Origin: Actinomycetes bacterium
GTDB taxonomy: Bacteria > Actinomycetota > Actinomycetes > Propionibacteriales > Propionibacteriaceae
Direction of reading: 5' to 3'
DNA length: 63,183 bases
Assembly: GCA_023393755.1 (NCBI GenBank)
Contig: JAEXCA010000252.1
Span: forward strand, 1 to 63,183
Made by a program: the position numbers and the translations under genes. The notes under the pieces are model-generated. The model saw only the letters and a list, made by a program, of their open reading frames with translations, was not told where the DNA came from and made no database searches. The stretch's first letter is position 1. The number at the start of each line of letters is the position of its first letter. This document shows positions 7,983 to 16,704 of the stretch, one piece after another.

Positions 7983-9767
7983 TCAGGGACGCGGCGCGGG
8001 TTCGTCCTGCATCTCCAGCTCGCGGTCGCGGACGTCCCGGTTGATCGCCGAGACCACGGCCTTGAGCGAGGCGGTGACGATGGACGAGTTCAGCCCGACA
8101 CCCCACATCACGTGGGCGTCGTCCCCAACCCCCACCTCGGTCTCCACGTAGGCGGCTGCCATGGCGTCGCCACCGGCGGAGAGCGCGTGCTCGGTGTAGT
8201 CCAGCACGCGGACGTGGTGGCCCAGGATGCCCAGCGCATCCACGAAGGCCGACACCGGACCGTTGCCCTCACCGGTGATCTCCCGCTCGACCCCGCGGTC
8301 GATCACGGTCGCCGTCACGGTGTAGCCGCCACCGTTCGAGACCGAGCGGACGGTGAACAGGGACAGCGGCTCCGACGGCATCAGGTACTCGCCCTCGAAG
8401 ATGCTCCACAGGTCCGCCGGCGACACCTCGCCGCCCTCGGAGTCGGTGTGCTGCTGCACCACCCGGCTGAACTCGATCTGCAGCCGGCGCGGCAGATCCA
8501 GTTTGTGCTCGGACTTCATGATGTAGGCCATGCCGCCCTTGCCGGACTGGCTGTTCACCCGGATCACCGCCTCGTAGGTGCGGCCCAGGTCGTGGGGATC
8601 GATCGGCAGGTAGGGGGCCTCCCAGGGGATCTCGTGCAGAGTCCTCCCCTGGGCGACCGCCTGCTTCTCCAGCGCCTCCAACCCCTTCTTGATGGCGTCC
8701 TGGTGGGAGCCCGAGAAGGCGGTGTACACCAGGTCCCCCGCGTACGGGTGGCGCGGGTGGACCGGCAGGTTCGTGCAGTACTCGACAGTGCGACGGATCT
8801 CGTCGATGTCGGAGAAGTCGATCTTCGGGTCGATCCCCTGGGTGAACAGGTTCAGGCCCAGGGTCACCAGGCACACGTTCCCGGTCCGCTCGCCGTGGCC
8901 GAACAGGCACCCTTCGACGCGATCGGCGCCGGCCATCAGGGCCAATTCGGTGGCGGCCACCGCCGTCCCGCGGTCATTGTGCGGGTGCAGCGAGATCGCG
9001 ACATTCGGACGGTTCTTCACGTGCCGTCCGAAGTACTCGATCTGATCGGCGTAGGTGTTGGGAGTCGAGCGCTCGACGGTGGCCGGCAGGTTCAGGATGA
9101 TCTCCCGTCCCTCGCCGGGCTGCCAGACGTCCATCACCGCGTTGCAGATCTCGATGGCGTAGTCGGTCGGGGTCTGGGTGAAGATCTCCGGGCTGTACTC
9201 GTAACCGAACTCGACGTCGGTCAGGTACTGCTCGGCGTACTTCATCACCAGTTCGGTGCCCCTGGTGGCCAAACCGATGCACTGCTCGGCGTCGATGTTG
9301 AACACCACCCGCCGGAACAGTTCCGCGGTCGCGTTGTACAGGTGGATGGTCGCCCGCTTCGCCCCGATCAGGGACTGGGCGGTGCGTTCGATCAGATCCT
9401 CACGGGCTTGGGTGAGGACGCTGATGGTGACGTCGTCGGGAATGGCATCGGTGGTGATCAGGCTGCGGACGAAATCGAAGTCCGTCTGCGAAGCGGACGG
9501 AAAGCCGATCTCGATCTCCTTGTAGCCCATCCGGACCAGCAGATCGAACATCTTCCGCTTCCGCGACGGCGTCATCGGATCGATCAACGCCTGGTTGCCG
9601 TCGCGCAGGTCGGTGGCCAACCAGCGCGGGGCTTCGGTGAGCTTCTTGGTCGGCCAGGTCCGGTCCGGCAGATCGACGGGGACGAACGGGGTGTACCGCT
9701 CGAACGGCATCGGGCTGGGCTGCTGTACCGGGACAGGCTGCGGACGGGTCGGGAATCGGGTTGTCAT
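7983..9767 (-). CDS. leuA: 2-isopropylmalate synthase
   Basis: This 594-residue enzyme condenses acetyl-CoA with 2-ketoisovalerate, the committed step of leucine synthesis. The HMGL-like TIM barrel begins near LATDLRDGNQAL (metal-binding Asp), with the ISLHPHNDRGTA metal-binding histidines near 275, and a C-terminal LeuA allosteric domain (about 440-580) that normally binds leucine. It is the long actinobacterial LeuA type. Translation starts at ATG 9767 after GCGAGGAACCTC. That Shine-Dalgarno sequence can be sequestered by the upstream leader RNA described separately, so control by both allostery and attenuation is likely. It stands alone, with no leuB, leuC or leuD beside it. Confidence 0.97.
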   Translation of the reverse strand: MTTRFPTRPQPVPVQQPSPMPFERYTPFVPVDLPDRTWPTKKLTEAPRWLATDLRDGNQALIDPMTPSRKRKMFDLLVRMGYKEIEIGFPSASQTDFDFVRSLITTDAIPDDVTISVLTQAREDLIERTAQSLIGAKRATIHLYNATAELFRRVVFNIDAEQCIGLATRGTELVMKYAEQYLTDVEFGYEYSPEIFTQTPTDYAIEICNAVMDVWQPGEGREIILNLPATVERSTPNTYADQIEYFGRHVKNRPNVAISLHPHNDRGTAVAATELALMAGADRVEGCLFGHGERTGNVCLVTLGLNLFTQGIDPKIDFSDIDEIRRTVEYCTNLPVHPRHPYAGDLVYTAFSGSHQDAIKKGLEALEKQAVAQGRTLHEIPWEAPYLPIDPHDLGRTYEAVIRVNSQSGKGGMAYIMKSEHKLDLPRRLQIEFSRVVQQHTDSEGGEVSPADLWSIFEGEYLMPSEPLSLFTVRSVSNGGGYTVTATVIDRGVEREITGEGNGPVSAFVDALGILGHHVRVLDYTEHALSAGGDAMAAAYVETEVGVGDDAHVMWGVGLNSSIVTASLKAVVSAINRDVRDRELEMQDEPAPRP

Positions 9768-9773
9768 GAGGTT

Positions 9774-9893
9774 CCTCGCTGGGCAGATGGGGTGCCAGGC
9801 GCATCACAGACTCCGCAGCGAGGGGGCCTGATCGAGTTAGGCCTCGCTGCGGCGAGCAAGCAGGAGGGTTGCCCACGACATGTCGTTCATCAT
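9774..9893 (-). promoter_or_regulatory. Leucine-responsive translational attenuator of leuA
   Basis: Three elements are in order on the minus strand. Element 1 is CCGCAGCGAGG (9852-9842), inside the last codons of the leader peptide. Element 2 is CCTCGCTGCGG (9823-9813). Element 3 is CAGCGAGG (9781-9774), which contains the leuA Shine-Dalgarno GAGG. Element 2 pairs perfectly over 11 bp with element 1, or over 8 bp with element 3, so the hairpins exclude each other. A ribosome stalled early on the Leu codons leaves element 1 free, 1:2 forms and leuA is open; a ribosome at the stop codon covers element 1, so 2:3 hides the ribosome binding site. Leucine leaders at leuA are known in actinobacteria; this detailed model is my inference. 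Confidence 0.8.
9837..9893 (-). CDS. leuA leader peptide (three Leu codons)
   Basis: An 18-codon open frame reads MMNDMSWATLLLARRSEA and then TAA. The Leu codons are CTC, CTG and CTT in a row. A GGAG ribosome binding site sits about six bases before the first of two ATG codons (9893 or 9890). The stop codon lies 69 bp before leuA. Its job would be to sense charged tRNA-Leu by ribosome stalling, not to make a functional protein. Confidence 0.8.
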   Translation of the reverse strand: MMNDMSWATLLLARRSEA

Positions 9894-10032
9894 GCCACTC
9901 CGATCCTGGTCGCGAAAGTCGGCGCGCAGAATGAGACACCTGGGACGGCTCCCCTCGACCCCGTTCAGGTAGGCCGTCACTACACTGGCTGGAGAACTCC
10001 TGACGATGCCGTGGGAGGAAGGCGAGTCTGAC

Positions 10033-10416
10033 ATGGAACGCTCTCGAAGCTCCCACTGGCTGGTCGCGGTCGCGAGCCTCGTCATCCTCCTACCGGCGCT
10101 GACGGCATGCAGCCCGACGACCTCCGGCGACCTGGGCCAGCTGACTGGGGTGGTGTACACCGGAGGCGGGATGAACGCCGAGACCCGTCCGGCCGAGGCG
10201 AAGCTCACCATCACCTCGACCAGCGGAGAGCCGAGCCGGACCTATACCGCCGAGACCGACAGCGACGGTTCCTTCAGCCTCGAGCTGCTGCCGGGAACCT
10301 ACGAACTGACCGGCAGGCTGGTCACCGGGATCCCGGGAGGGTACACCAACCCGCAGGAGGTGACGGTCGTCGCCGGCCGGACCACGACGGTCGAGGTCTT
10401 CTCGTACCATCCCTGA
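10033..10416 (+). CDS. Small lipoprotein with a carboxypeptidase-regulatory-like beta-sandwich
   Basis: A 127-residue exported lipoprotein. The signal peptide ends in the lipobox LTAC with the acylated Cys at residue 26. The mature part (about 35-127) has the pattern of a prealbumin-like/CarboxypepD_reg-like domain: GVVYTGG, an AKLTITS strand, SDGSFSLELLPGTYELTG and a final VTVVAGRTTTVEVF. Such domains are structural or ligand-binding modules on the cell surface; no catalytic residues are present. ATG 10033 is preferred because the signal peptide begins there and AGGAAGG precedes it; an ATG at 10006 would add nine odd residues. It is convergent with era. Confidence 0.75.
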   Translation: MERSRSSHWLVAVASLVILLPALTACSPTTSGDLGQLTGVVYTGGGMNAETRPAEAKLTITSTSGEPSRTYTAETDSDGSFSLELLPGTYELTGRLVTGIPGGYTNPQEVTVVAGRTTTVEVFSYHP

Positions 10417-10435
10417 TCGCCGGTCACGATCAGGC

Positions 10436-11347
10436 TCAGAAGCCGAGGCGGTTGAGCTTCTTGGGGTCGCGCTGCCAGTCCTTGACCACCTTGACCTTCA
10501 GGTCGAGGTAGACCGGCATACCGACCAGCTCGGCGATCTGCTTGCGCGCGGTGGTGCCGACCTCGCGGAGCCGGCTGCCCTGGCGGCCGATCACGATGCC
10601 CTTCTGGGAGTCGCGTTCCACCACCAGCGAGGCGTAGATGTCCATCAGCGGACGATCGGCGGGACGCCCCTGGCGCTCCCCCATCTCGTCGATGATCACG
10701 GTGAGCGAGTGCGGCAGCTCGTCCTGGACGCCCTCCAGCGCAGCCTCGCGGATCAGCTCGGCGACCAGCGTCTCGACCGGCTCGTCGGTGATCTCGCCCT
10801 CCGGGTAGAGCTGGGGGCCCTCGGGGAGAAGCTTGATCAGCTCGTCGGCGACCACGTCCACCTGGTCGTCGGTCAGCGCGGAGACCGGGACGACGGACGC
10901 CCAGCGGATCCCCAGCTTCTCCTCCAGCGAGGCGATCTTCAGCAGGTGCTCTGCCATCCGGGTGGGCTTGACCAGGTCGGACTTGGTCGCCAGCGCCACC
11001 AGCGCCGGCGGCTTGGCGAGCTTGGCGATCTCGCCGACCAGGAACTCGTCGCCGGGGCCGATCCGCTGGTTCGCGGGCAGGCAGACCCCGATCACGTCCA
11101 CCTCCGACCAGGTGGCGTACACCAGGTCGTTCAGCCGCTCCCCCAGCAGGGTGCGGGGACGGTGCAGGCCCGGGGTGTCGACCAGGATCAGCTGGGCGGC
11201 CGGCCGGTTCACGATCCCCCGGATCACGTGCCGGGTGGTCTGCGGCTTGGACGAGGCGATCGCCACCTTGGTGCCGACCAGGGCGTTGAGCAGGGTGGAC
11301 TTGCCGGCATTGGGCCGTCCGACGAAGCAGGCGAAGCCGGAACGCAT
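10436..11347 (-). CDS. era: GTPase Era (ribosome assembly)
   Basis: A 303-residue GTPase that binds 16S rRNA near its 3' end and helps mature the 30S subunit. It has G1 GRPNAGKST (10-18), the switch region SSKPQTTRH, G3 DTPG (57-60) and G4 TKSD (121-124), then a C-terminal KH domain with GIVIGRQGSRLREVG. The TKxD in place of NKxD is, to my knowledge, usual in actinobacterial Era. The start codon overlaps the stop codon of the corC-like gene (TGATG), which argues for translational coupling in the phoH-ybeY-corC-era operon. Confidence 0.97.
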   Translation of the reverse strand: MRSGFACFVGRPNAGKSTLLNALVGTKVAIASSKPQTTRHVIRGIVNRPAAQLILVDTPGLHRPRTLLGERLNDLVYATWSEVDVIGVCLPANQRIGPGDEFLVGEIAKLAKPPALVALATKSDLVKPTRMAEHLLKIASLEEKLGIRWASVVPVSALTDDQVDVVADELIKLLPEGPQLYPEGEITDEPVETLVAELIREAALEGVQDELPHSLTVIIDEMGERQGRPADRPLMDIYASLVVERDSQKGIVIGRQGSRLREVGTTARKQIAELVGMPVYLDLKVKVVKDWQRDPKKLNRLGF

Positions 11348-12678
11348 CACGAGGCCCTCCGGGCCGACTCCTCGGTCAGCTTGGCCGCGGCCTCGGCCGC
11401 GACGTCGGTCTCGTCGTCCACCAGCGAGGCGAGCACGGTCTGGATGCTGTGCCGGCGCCCGGCGCCACGCTCGGCGACGAGTTCGATGCCCTCCCAGCGC
11501 ACCGTGGAGCCGGGGATCGGCACCTTGTCCAGCACCTTGGCCATCAGACCCAGCACGGTGTCGACGTCCTCGTCGTCCACCTTCAGGCCGAACAGCTCGC
11601 CGAGGTCGTCGATCGGCAGCCGGGCCGAGACCCGGAACCGCTGGTCGCCCAGCTCGGTGACCGGGGGCACCTCCTGGTCGTACTCGTCCACGATCTCGCC
11701 GACGATCTCCTCCAGCACGTCCTCGATGGTCGCCAGGCCGGCGGTGCCGCCGAACTCGTCGATCACGATCACCACGTGGCTGCGATTGAGCTGCATCTCC
11801 TGCAGCAGTTCGTCCACCGGCTTGGAATCCGGGCAGAAGGTGGGCGGACGCATCAGCGACGCGACGGTCTCCGAGGTCTGCGCCTTCGGGTTGTCGTACA
11901 TCCGGCGGATGACGTCCTTCAGGTAGAGGATGCCGACCACGTCGTCCACGTCGTCGTCGATCACCGGAATCCGGCTGAAACCCGACCGCAGCGCCAGCGA
12001 AACCCCTTGCCGCAGCGATTTGGTGCGCTCGATGTAGACCATCTCGGTGCGCGGCACCATGACTTCCTTGACGATCGTGTCGCCCAGTTCGAAGACCGAG
12101 TGGATCATCTTCCGCTCGCCGGCCTCGATCACGTCCGAGGCCTCGGCGATGTCCACCAGCTCCCGCAGTTCGGCCTCGGACGAGAACGGTCCGTCGGCGA
12201 AGCCGCGGCCGGGGGTGAGGACGTTGCCGATCACGATCATCAGCTGCGGGATCGGGCCCAGGACGGTGGCCAGCAGGTTCAACGGTCCACTGGCGGCCAA
12301 AGCCACCCGGTCGACGTGTTGGCGGCCCAGGGTGCGCGGCGCAACCCCGAGCACGATGAACGAAACCGCCACCATGGTCACCGCCGGGAACAGGATCTGC
12401 TGCCACAGCTGGGTGGTGTGCTCGACGTAGACGATGGTGACCAGCACGGTGGCGGTGACCTCGAGCAGGATCCGGACGAACAACAGGGTGTTCAGGAAGG
12501 GCGCCCGATCGGCCACCATCTGCTGCAGCCGTTTGCCGGCCCGGCTGCCGTCGGCGGCCAGCGCCTCGGCCCGCGCCTTCGACACCGACGAGAAGGCGGC
12601 CTCGGCCGCGACCATCAGCGAGGCGAGCAGGACGCAGGCGACCGCGATGCCGATCGCGATCCACTGACTCTGGGTCAT
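11347..12678 (-). CDS. CorC/HlyC-type membrane protein (CNNM transmembrane + CBS pair + CorC domain)
   Basis: This 443-residue protein has an N-terminal CNNM (DUF21) membrane domain with about four helices (residues 1-190), two CBS motifs at about 205-330 (starting VPRTEMVYIE) and a C-terminal CorC_HlyC domain (about 345-425). The family is linked to Mg2+/Co2+ efflux or divalent-cation homeostasis; direct transport by this member is not shown by sequence. It starts 7 nt after the ybeY stop codon and overlaps era, which is the standard order in this operon. Confidence 0.93.
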   Translation of the reverse strand: MTQSQWIAIGIAVACVLLASLMVAAEAAFSSVSKARAEALAADGSRAGKRLQQMVADRAPFLNTLLFVRILLEVTATVLVTIVYVEHTTQLWQQILFPAVTMVAVSFIVLGVAPRTLGRQHVDRVALAASGPLNLLATVLGPIPQLMIVIGNVLTPGRGFADGPFSSEAELRELVDIAEASDVIEAGERKMIHSVFELGDTIVKEVMVPRTEMVYIERTKSLRQGVSLALRSGFSRIPVIDDDVDDVVGILYLKDVIRRMYDNPKAQTSETVASLMRPPTFCPDSKPVDELLQEMQLNRSHVVIVIDEFGGTAGLATIEDVLEEIVGEIVDEYDQEVPPVTELGDQRFRVSARLPIDDLGELFGLKVDDEDVDTVLGLMAKVLDKVPIPGSTVRWEGIELVAERGAGRRHSIQTVLASLVDDETDVAAEAAAKLTEESARRAS

Positions 12679-12685
12679 CGCCGGA

Positions 12686-13141
12686 TCACGCGCCTCGATG
12701 CGCCGCCCAGGCGGCGATGATCTTGTCGTTCAGATCGAACATGACCTTCTTCTCCCCCGGCTCGGCGTGATCGTGGCCGAGCAGGTGCAGCAGGCCGTGG
12801 ATCAGCAGGTAGTCGGCTTCCTCCTCGGGCGTCCGGTCGTTCTCGGCGGCTTGGGCCGCGGTCACCTCCGGGCACAGCACGATGTCGCCCAGCAGGCCCT
12901 GCGGCGGCTCCTCGCCGTCGGACGGGGCGCGCAGTTCGTCCATCGGGAAGCTCAGGACGTCGGTCGGCCCCGGTTCGTCCATGTACTTCTCGTGGTAGGC
13001 ACTCATCGTGTCGGGGTCGACCAGCAGGATCGACAGCTCCGACTGGGGATGGATCCGCAGCAGTTCCAGCGCGAATCGCGCCAGGCGGGCCAGCCGTTCG
13101 GTGTCGACCTCGATCCCGGACTCGTTGTTCAGGTCGATCAT
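12686..13141 (-). CDS. ybeY: Endoribonuclease YbeY (rRNA maturation)
   Basis: A 151-residue metal-dependent RNase needed for 16S rRNA 3'-end maturation and ribosome quality control. The zinc motif HGLLHLLGHDH (HxxxHxxGHxH) is at about residues 115-125, and TDVLSFPMDE is the conserved substrate-side strand. Its ATG overlaps the phoH stop codon (ATGA), so the two are translationally coupled. Confidence 0.97.
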   Translation of the reverse strand: MIDLNNESGIEVDTERLARLARFALELLRIHPQSELSILLVDPDTMSAYHEKYMDEPGPTDVLSFPMDELRAPSDGEEPPQGLLGDIVLCPEVTAAQAAENDRTPEEEADYLLIHGLLHLLGHDHAEPGEKKVMFDLNDKIIAAWAAHRGA

Positions 13142-14085
13142 CGCTTCTTCCCCTGCAGGGTCGCCTCGTAGCGGTCGTAGGCCGCCACGATCCGTCCCAC
13201 CAGCTTGTGCCGGACGACGTCGTGGCTGGTCAGCGTGCAGAACGCGACGTCCTGAACCCCGTCCAGGATCTCGGTGACCGCCCGCAGCCCACTCCGCGTC
13301 CCCTTGGGCAGGTCGACCTGGGTCGCGTCACCAGTAATGACCATCTTGGAATTGAATCCCAGACGCGTCAGGAACATTTTCATTTGCTCCATGGACGTGT
13401 TCTGAGCCTCATCAAGAATGATAAACGCATCATTGAGCGAGCGGCCCCGCATGAACGCCAGGGGTGCCACCTCAATTGTTCCGGCGGTCAAGAGCCGAGG
13501 AATGCTCTCCGGGTCGAGCATGTCGTGCAGGGCGTCATAGAGCGGACGGACGTAGGGATCGATCTTGTCGCTCAAGGTGCCCGGCAGGAAGCCCAGCCGC
13601 TCTCCCGCCTCGATCGCCGGCCGGGTGAGGATGATCCGGTTGACCTGCTTGGCCTGCAGCGCCTGGACGGCCTTGGCGACCGCCAGGTAGGTCTTGCCGG
13701 TGCCGGCCGGGCCGATGCCGAACACGACGGTGTGGGCGTCGATGGCGTCCACGTAGCGCTTCTGGTTGAGCGTCTTGGGACGGATCGTCCTGCCCCGGCT
13801 GGAGAGGATGTTGGCGGTCAGCACCTCGGCGGCGGGGACGTCGTGGTTGACCATGCCGACCACCCGCTCGACGGCGTCGGCGGTGAGTCCCTGGCCGGTG
13901 CGGACGATCGTGATGAGCTCGGTGAGCACGTCGGCGGCGGCGGTGACCGCGGCCGGCCGGCCCTCGAAGGTGATCTCGTTCCCCCGGACGTGAACGTCGG
14001 CGTCCAGGGCGGTCTCCAGGATCTTCAGGAACTCGTCGCGCGGCCCGAGCACCGACACCATGTTGATGGACGCAGGTACGCTCAC
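13138..14085 (-). CDS. PhoH-family ATPase (YbeZ-like)
   Basis: A 315-residue cytoplasmic ATPase. Walker A GPAGTGKT is at about 125-132, DEAQN (Walker B) at about 225 and ITGDATQVDLP at about 250. PhoH/YbeZ proteins act with YbeY in RNA metabolism. The annotated start is GTG 14085, but no Shine-Dalgarno sequence precedes it. An AGGAGG at 14134-14129 sits four bases before an in-frame CTG at 14124, which would add 13 residues (LNEPQRVATAERR). A TAGACT box lies further upstream. The first gene of the phoH-ybeY-corC-era operon. Confidence 0.93.
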   Translation of the reverse strand: MSVPASINMVSVLGPRDEFLKILETALDADVHVRGNEITFEGRPAAVTAAADVLTELITIVRTGQGLTADAVERVVGMVNHDVPAAEVLTANILSSRGRTIRPKTLNQKRYVDAIDAHTVVFGIGPAGTGKTYLAVAKAVQALQAKQVNRIILTRPAIEAGERLGFLPGTLSDKIDPYVRPLYDALHDMLDPESIPRLLTAGTIEVAPLAFMRGRSLNDAFIILDEAQNTSMEQMKMFLTRLGFNSKMVITGDATQVDLPKGTRSGLRAVTEILDGVQDVAFCTLTSHDVVRHKLVGRIVAAYDRYEATLQGKKR

Positions 14086-14212
14086 CCGACGTTCGGCCGT
14101 GGCGACTCTTTGCGGCTCGTTCAGCTGTCCTCCTGTAACTGAGGTCGCTCAGTCTACCCGGGCTCGCCGACAGCCGTCGCGCCCTCCATCTTCCCCGGTC
14201 GTCAGAGAGCCT

Positions 14213-15187
14213 TCACGCCCGGGCGAAACGGTCGGTGGCCGCCACCAGCTCCGCGACGATCGCCGGCTCGGAGGCGGAGTGCCCGGCCAGCACCAACCGG
14301 TAGTCGGCCTCCGGCCAGGCGCGATGCAGGTCGTCCGCGGTCACCTGGGGGCAGGGCAGGTCGTAGATCCCCTGCACGATCACGCCGGGGAGGTGGCGGA
14401 TCCGATCGACCTCGGCGAGCAGTTGGCCCTCGGCGAACCAGCCGGCGTTGACGAAGTAGTGGTTCTCGATCCTGGCGAAGGCCAGCGCGAACGCCGGGTC
14501 GGAGAACTCGTCCACCAACTCCTGGGAGAACTCCAGCTTCGAGGTGGCGGCCTCCCAGGTCGTCCAGGCCACCCCGGCGGGCAGGTGGACGGCCGGGTCC
14601 GGATCGAACAACAGGGCGTGGTAGGCGGCGATCCGGTCGCCGGAGAAGCCGTCGCCCAGCGGGGCCTCGAACGAGCGCCACCAGACCGGCGCAAGGTTGG
14701 CGGCGCCGCCGTTGTAGTACCAGTCGAGTTCGCTGCGGCGCAGGGTGAAGATGCCGCGCAGCACCAGCTCGGTCACCCGCTCGGGATGCCTCTCGGCGTA
14801 GGCCAGCGCCAGCGCGCTTCCCCAGGAACCGCCGAACACCTGCCAGGCGTCGATGTCGCGGTCCGTCCGCAGCTTCTCCAGGTCGTCCACCAGGTGCCAG
14901 GTGGTGTTGGTGGCGAGATCGGCATCGGGCTCGCTGGCGTGCGGCGTCGACCGTCCACATCCCCGTTGGTCGAACAGCACGATCCGGTAGCGCGCGGGGT
15001 CGAAGTACCGGCGGTAGCCGGGGATGATCCCGCCGCCGGGCCCGCCGTGGACGAAGACCGCGGGCTTGCCCTGCGGGTTGCCGCACTCCTCCCAGTACAG
15101 CTCATGGCCGTCGCCGACGGGCAGGCGTCCGGTGGCGTACGGTTCGATCGGCGGGTAGAGCGGTGACGGGCGGGCCTCAGTCGTCAT
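14213..15187 (-). CDS. pip: Proline iminopeptidase (prolyl aminopeptidase)
   Basis: A 324-residue alpha/beta-hydrolase that removes N-terminal proline from peptides in the cytoplasm. The oxyanion motif HGGPGGG is at about residue 48, DQRGCGRSTPH at about 73-83, and the catalytic Ser lies in GGSWGSALALAY at about 117-128. The C-terminal VLAGHSASEP supplies the His. ATG 15187 overlaps the 3' end of the DUF5709 gene by 11 nt, so the two are probably coupled; longer upstream frames read low-complexity sequence of that gene. Confidence 0.93.
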   Translation of the reverse strand: MTTEARPSPLYPPIEPYATGRLPVGDGHELYWEECGNPQGKPAVFVHGGPGGGIIPGYRRYFDPARYRIVLFDQRGCGRSTPHASEPDADLATNTTWHLVDDLEKLRTDRDIDAWQVFGGSWGSALALAYAERHPERVTELVLRGIFTLRRSELDWYYNGGAANLAPVWWRSFEAPLGDGFSGDRIAAYHALLFDPDPAVHLPAGVAWTTWEAATSKLEFSQELVDEFSDPAFALAFARIENHYFVNAGWFAEGQLLAEVDRIRHLPGVIVQGIYDLPCPQVTADDLHRAWPEADYRLVLAGHSASEPAIVAELVAATDRFARA

Positions 15188-15617
15188 CGTCGTCGTAGTC
15201 GTCGATGATGTGCATCGCCGCTTCCTCGGCGCTGGCCGCGCCGCCGTCGATCCCGACGTCGTGGCCGACGCTCTCCGGCTCGGCATCCTCGCCCGGGTAG
15301 CCGCCGTTGGCGTCCACCAGGCGTCCGGCGCGGTGATGCCCGACCTCGCGCGGCTCGCTCGGGTCGGGGTTCCACGGGGTGTCGTCCGGCGGCGTCAGGT
15401 CGGGTGCTTCCTGGGCGATCCGCTGATCGAGGGTCTCGCCGCGACGCATCTCCGCCGGGGTGTTGCCGAAGCCCTGCGCCGGCGACCAGCGCTCGGGGGT
15501 GACATAGCCCTCATCGAGCACGTCGGCGACCCCGCGGTCGACCAGGGTCTCGTCGGGCTGCAACTGGTCGAGCTGCTCCGACTCCTCCGGGACAGCCTCG
15601 TCGTACTCGATGCTCAT
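15177..15617 (-). CDS. DUF5709 family protein
   Basis: A 146-residue, highly acidic soluble protein. It shows the family landmarks I recall for DUF5709: ETLVDRGVADVLDEGYVTPERW, GETLDQRIAQEAPD, AGRLV and DVGIDGGAASAEEAAMHI, ending in a run of Asp. The family is restricted to actinobacteria and has no assigned function. ATG 15617 is the first residue of the conserved part. It overlaps pip, which follows it. Confidence 0.82.
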   Translation of the reverse strand: MSIEYDEAVPEESEQLDQLQPDETLVDRGVADVLDEGYVTPERWSPAQGFGNTPAEMRRGETLDQRIAQEAPDLTPPDDTPWNPDPSEPREVGHHRAGRLVDANGGYPGEDAEPESVGHDVGIDGGAASAEEAAMHIIDDYDDDDD

Positions 15618-15816
15618 GGCCCTAGCCTGCCACGACCCGCCCGATGTGGCACCCGACGAGCTGCCAAAGCCGTGGGAACTCGTCCCCGCCGGGTGCACGG
15701 TTGTCGACTGCTGCGGCAGTCTCCGCCGCTCCGGGGCCTGCCCTGCCGGCCGTCCGCCACCTCACCTTTGCCACCAGTGCTGGTGGCCGCCCCCCGCTCC
15801 CTGGTATCAATTGATG

Positions 15817-16704
15817 ATGGAGGAGAGGGGGGCTCGTCCGTTCGGCCATGCGCCGGCGATCCGAACGCGCGGCCTGACCATGAGCTACGGCGCCAACCAT
15901 GTCCTGCGCGGCATCGACCTGGAGATCGCCCGCGGCGAAGCAGTGGTGCTGCTCGGTCCGAACGGAGCCGGCAAGAGCACCACCATCGAGATCCTGGAGG
16001 GCTTCCGCCGGCCGTCGTCCGGCAGCGTCGAGGTGCTGGGCGTCGACCCCGCCACCGCGGGGGACGCCTGGCGGGCCCGGGTGGGCCTCGTCCTTCAATC
16101 CTGGCGCGACCACGCAAAATGGCGGGTACGGGAGCTGCTCGACTACCTGGGTGGCTTCTACGCGCCGTTCTCCGACGTGGTGCCGCGGCCCTGGCCGATC
16201 GACGATCTGCTGGCCGCGGTCGGGCTGGCCGACGACGCCGACACTCCGATCGGCAAGCTCTCCGGCGGGCGGCGGCGCCGGCTGGACGTCGCCTCCGGGC
16301 TGATCGGACGGCCCGAACTGCTCTTCCTGGACGAGCCGACCGCCGGCTTCGATCCGCAGGCCCGCCGGGAGTTCCACGACCTGCTGGCCACCCTGTCGGC
16401 GTTGAACACGACCGTCCTGATGACCACCCACGACCTGGATGAGGCCGCGAAGGTCGCCTCGCGGATTCTGATGCTGGTGGACGGACGGATCATCGCCGAC
16501 GGCTCGCCGGAGGAGCTGCGCCGGCAGGACTTCGGCCGGGCCGAGGTGTGCTGGTTCGACGGCGAGCAGCACCGCGCCCAGCCCACCGACGATCCTGCCG
16601 AGTTCCTCCGCGTCCTGCTGGCCGATCGGGCGAGGACCGTGGCGGAACTGGAGGTCCGGCGGAACTCGCTGGAGGACGTCTACCTGAAGGCGGTCGGACG
16701 ATGA
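15817..16704 (+). CDS. ABC transporter ATP-binding protein (ABC-2 exporter)
   Basis: A 295-residue ATPase of the drug/daunorubicin-type ABC-2 exporters. Walker A GPNGAGKST is at about 47-55, the signature is KLSGGRRRRLDVA, and Walker B LLFLDEPTAGFD is followed by the TTHDLDEA switch. A C-terminal extension of about 60 residues follows the catalytic core. The start is uncertain: ATG 15817 and ATG 15814 adjoin, and TATCAA (15805-15810) is spaced to start transcription at 15817, so a leaderless start is preferred. Its stop overlaps the permease start (ATGA). Confidence 0.9.
   Translation: MEERGARPFGHAPAIRTRGLTMSYGANHVLRGIDLEIARGEAVVLLGPNGAGKSTTIEILEGFRRPSSGSVEVLGVDPATAGDAWRARVGLVLQSWRDHAKWRVRELLDYLGGFYAPFSDVVPRPWPIDDLLAAVGLADDADTPIGKLSGGRRRRLDVASGLIGRPELLFLDEPTAGFDPQARREFHDLLATLSALNTTVLMTTHDLDEAAKVASRILMLVDGRIIADGSPEELRRQDFGRAEVCWFDGEQHRAQPTDDPAEFLRVLLADRARTVAELEVRRNSLEDVYLKAVGR

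Noticed and set aside
9837..10214. 125-codon frame ending at the leuA leader
   Set aside because: Only the last 18 codons have a ribosome binding site and a Leu run; the upstream part is antisense to the lipoprotein gene.
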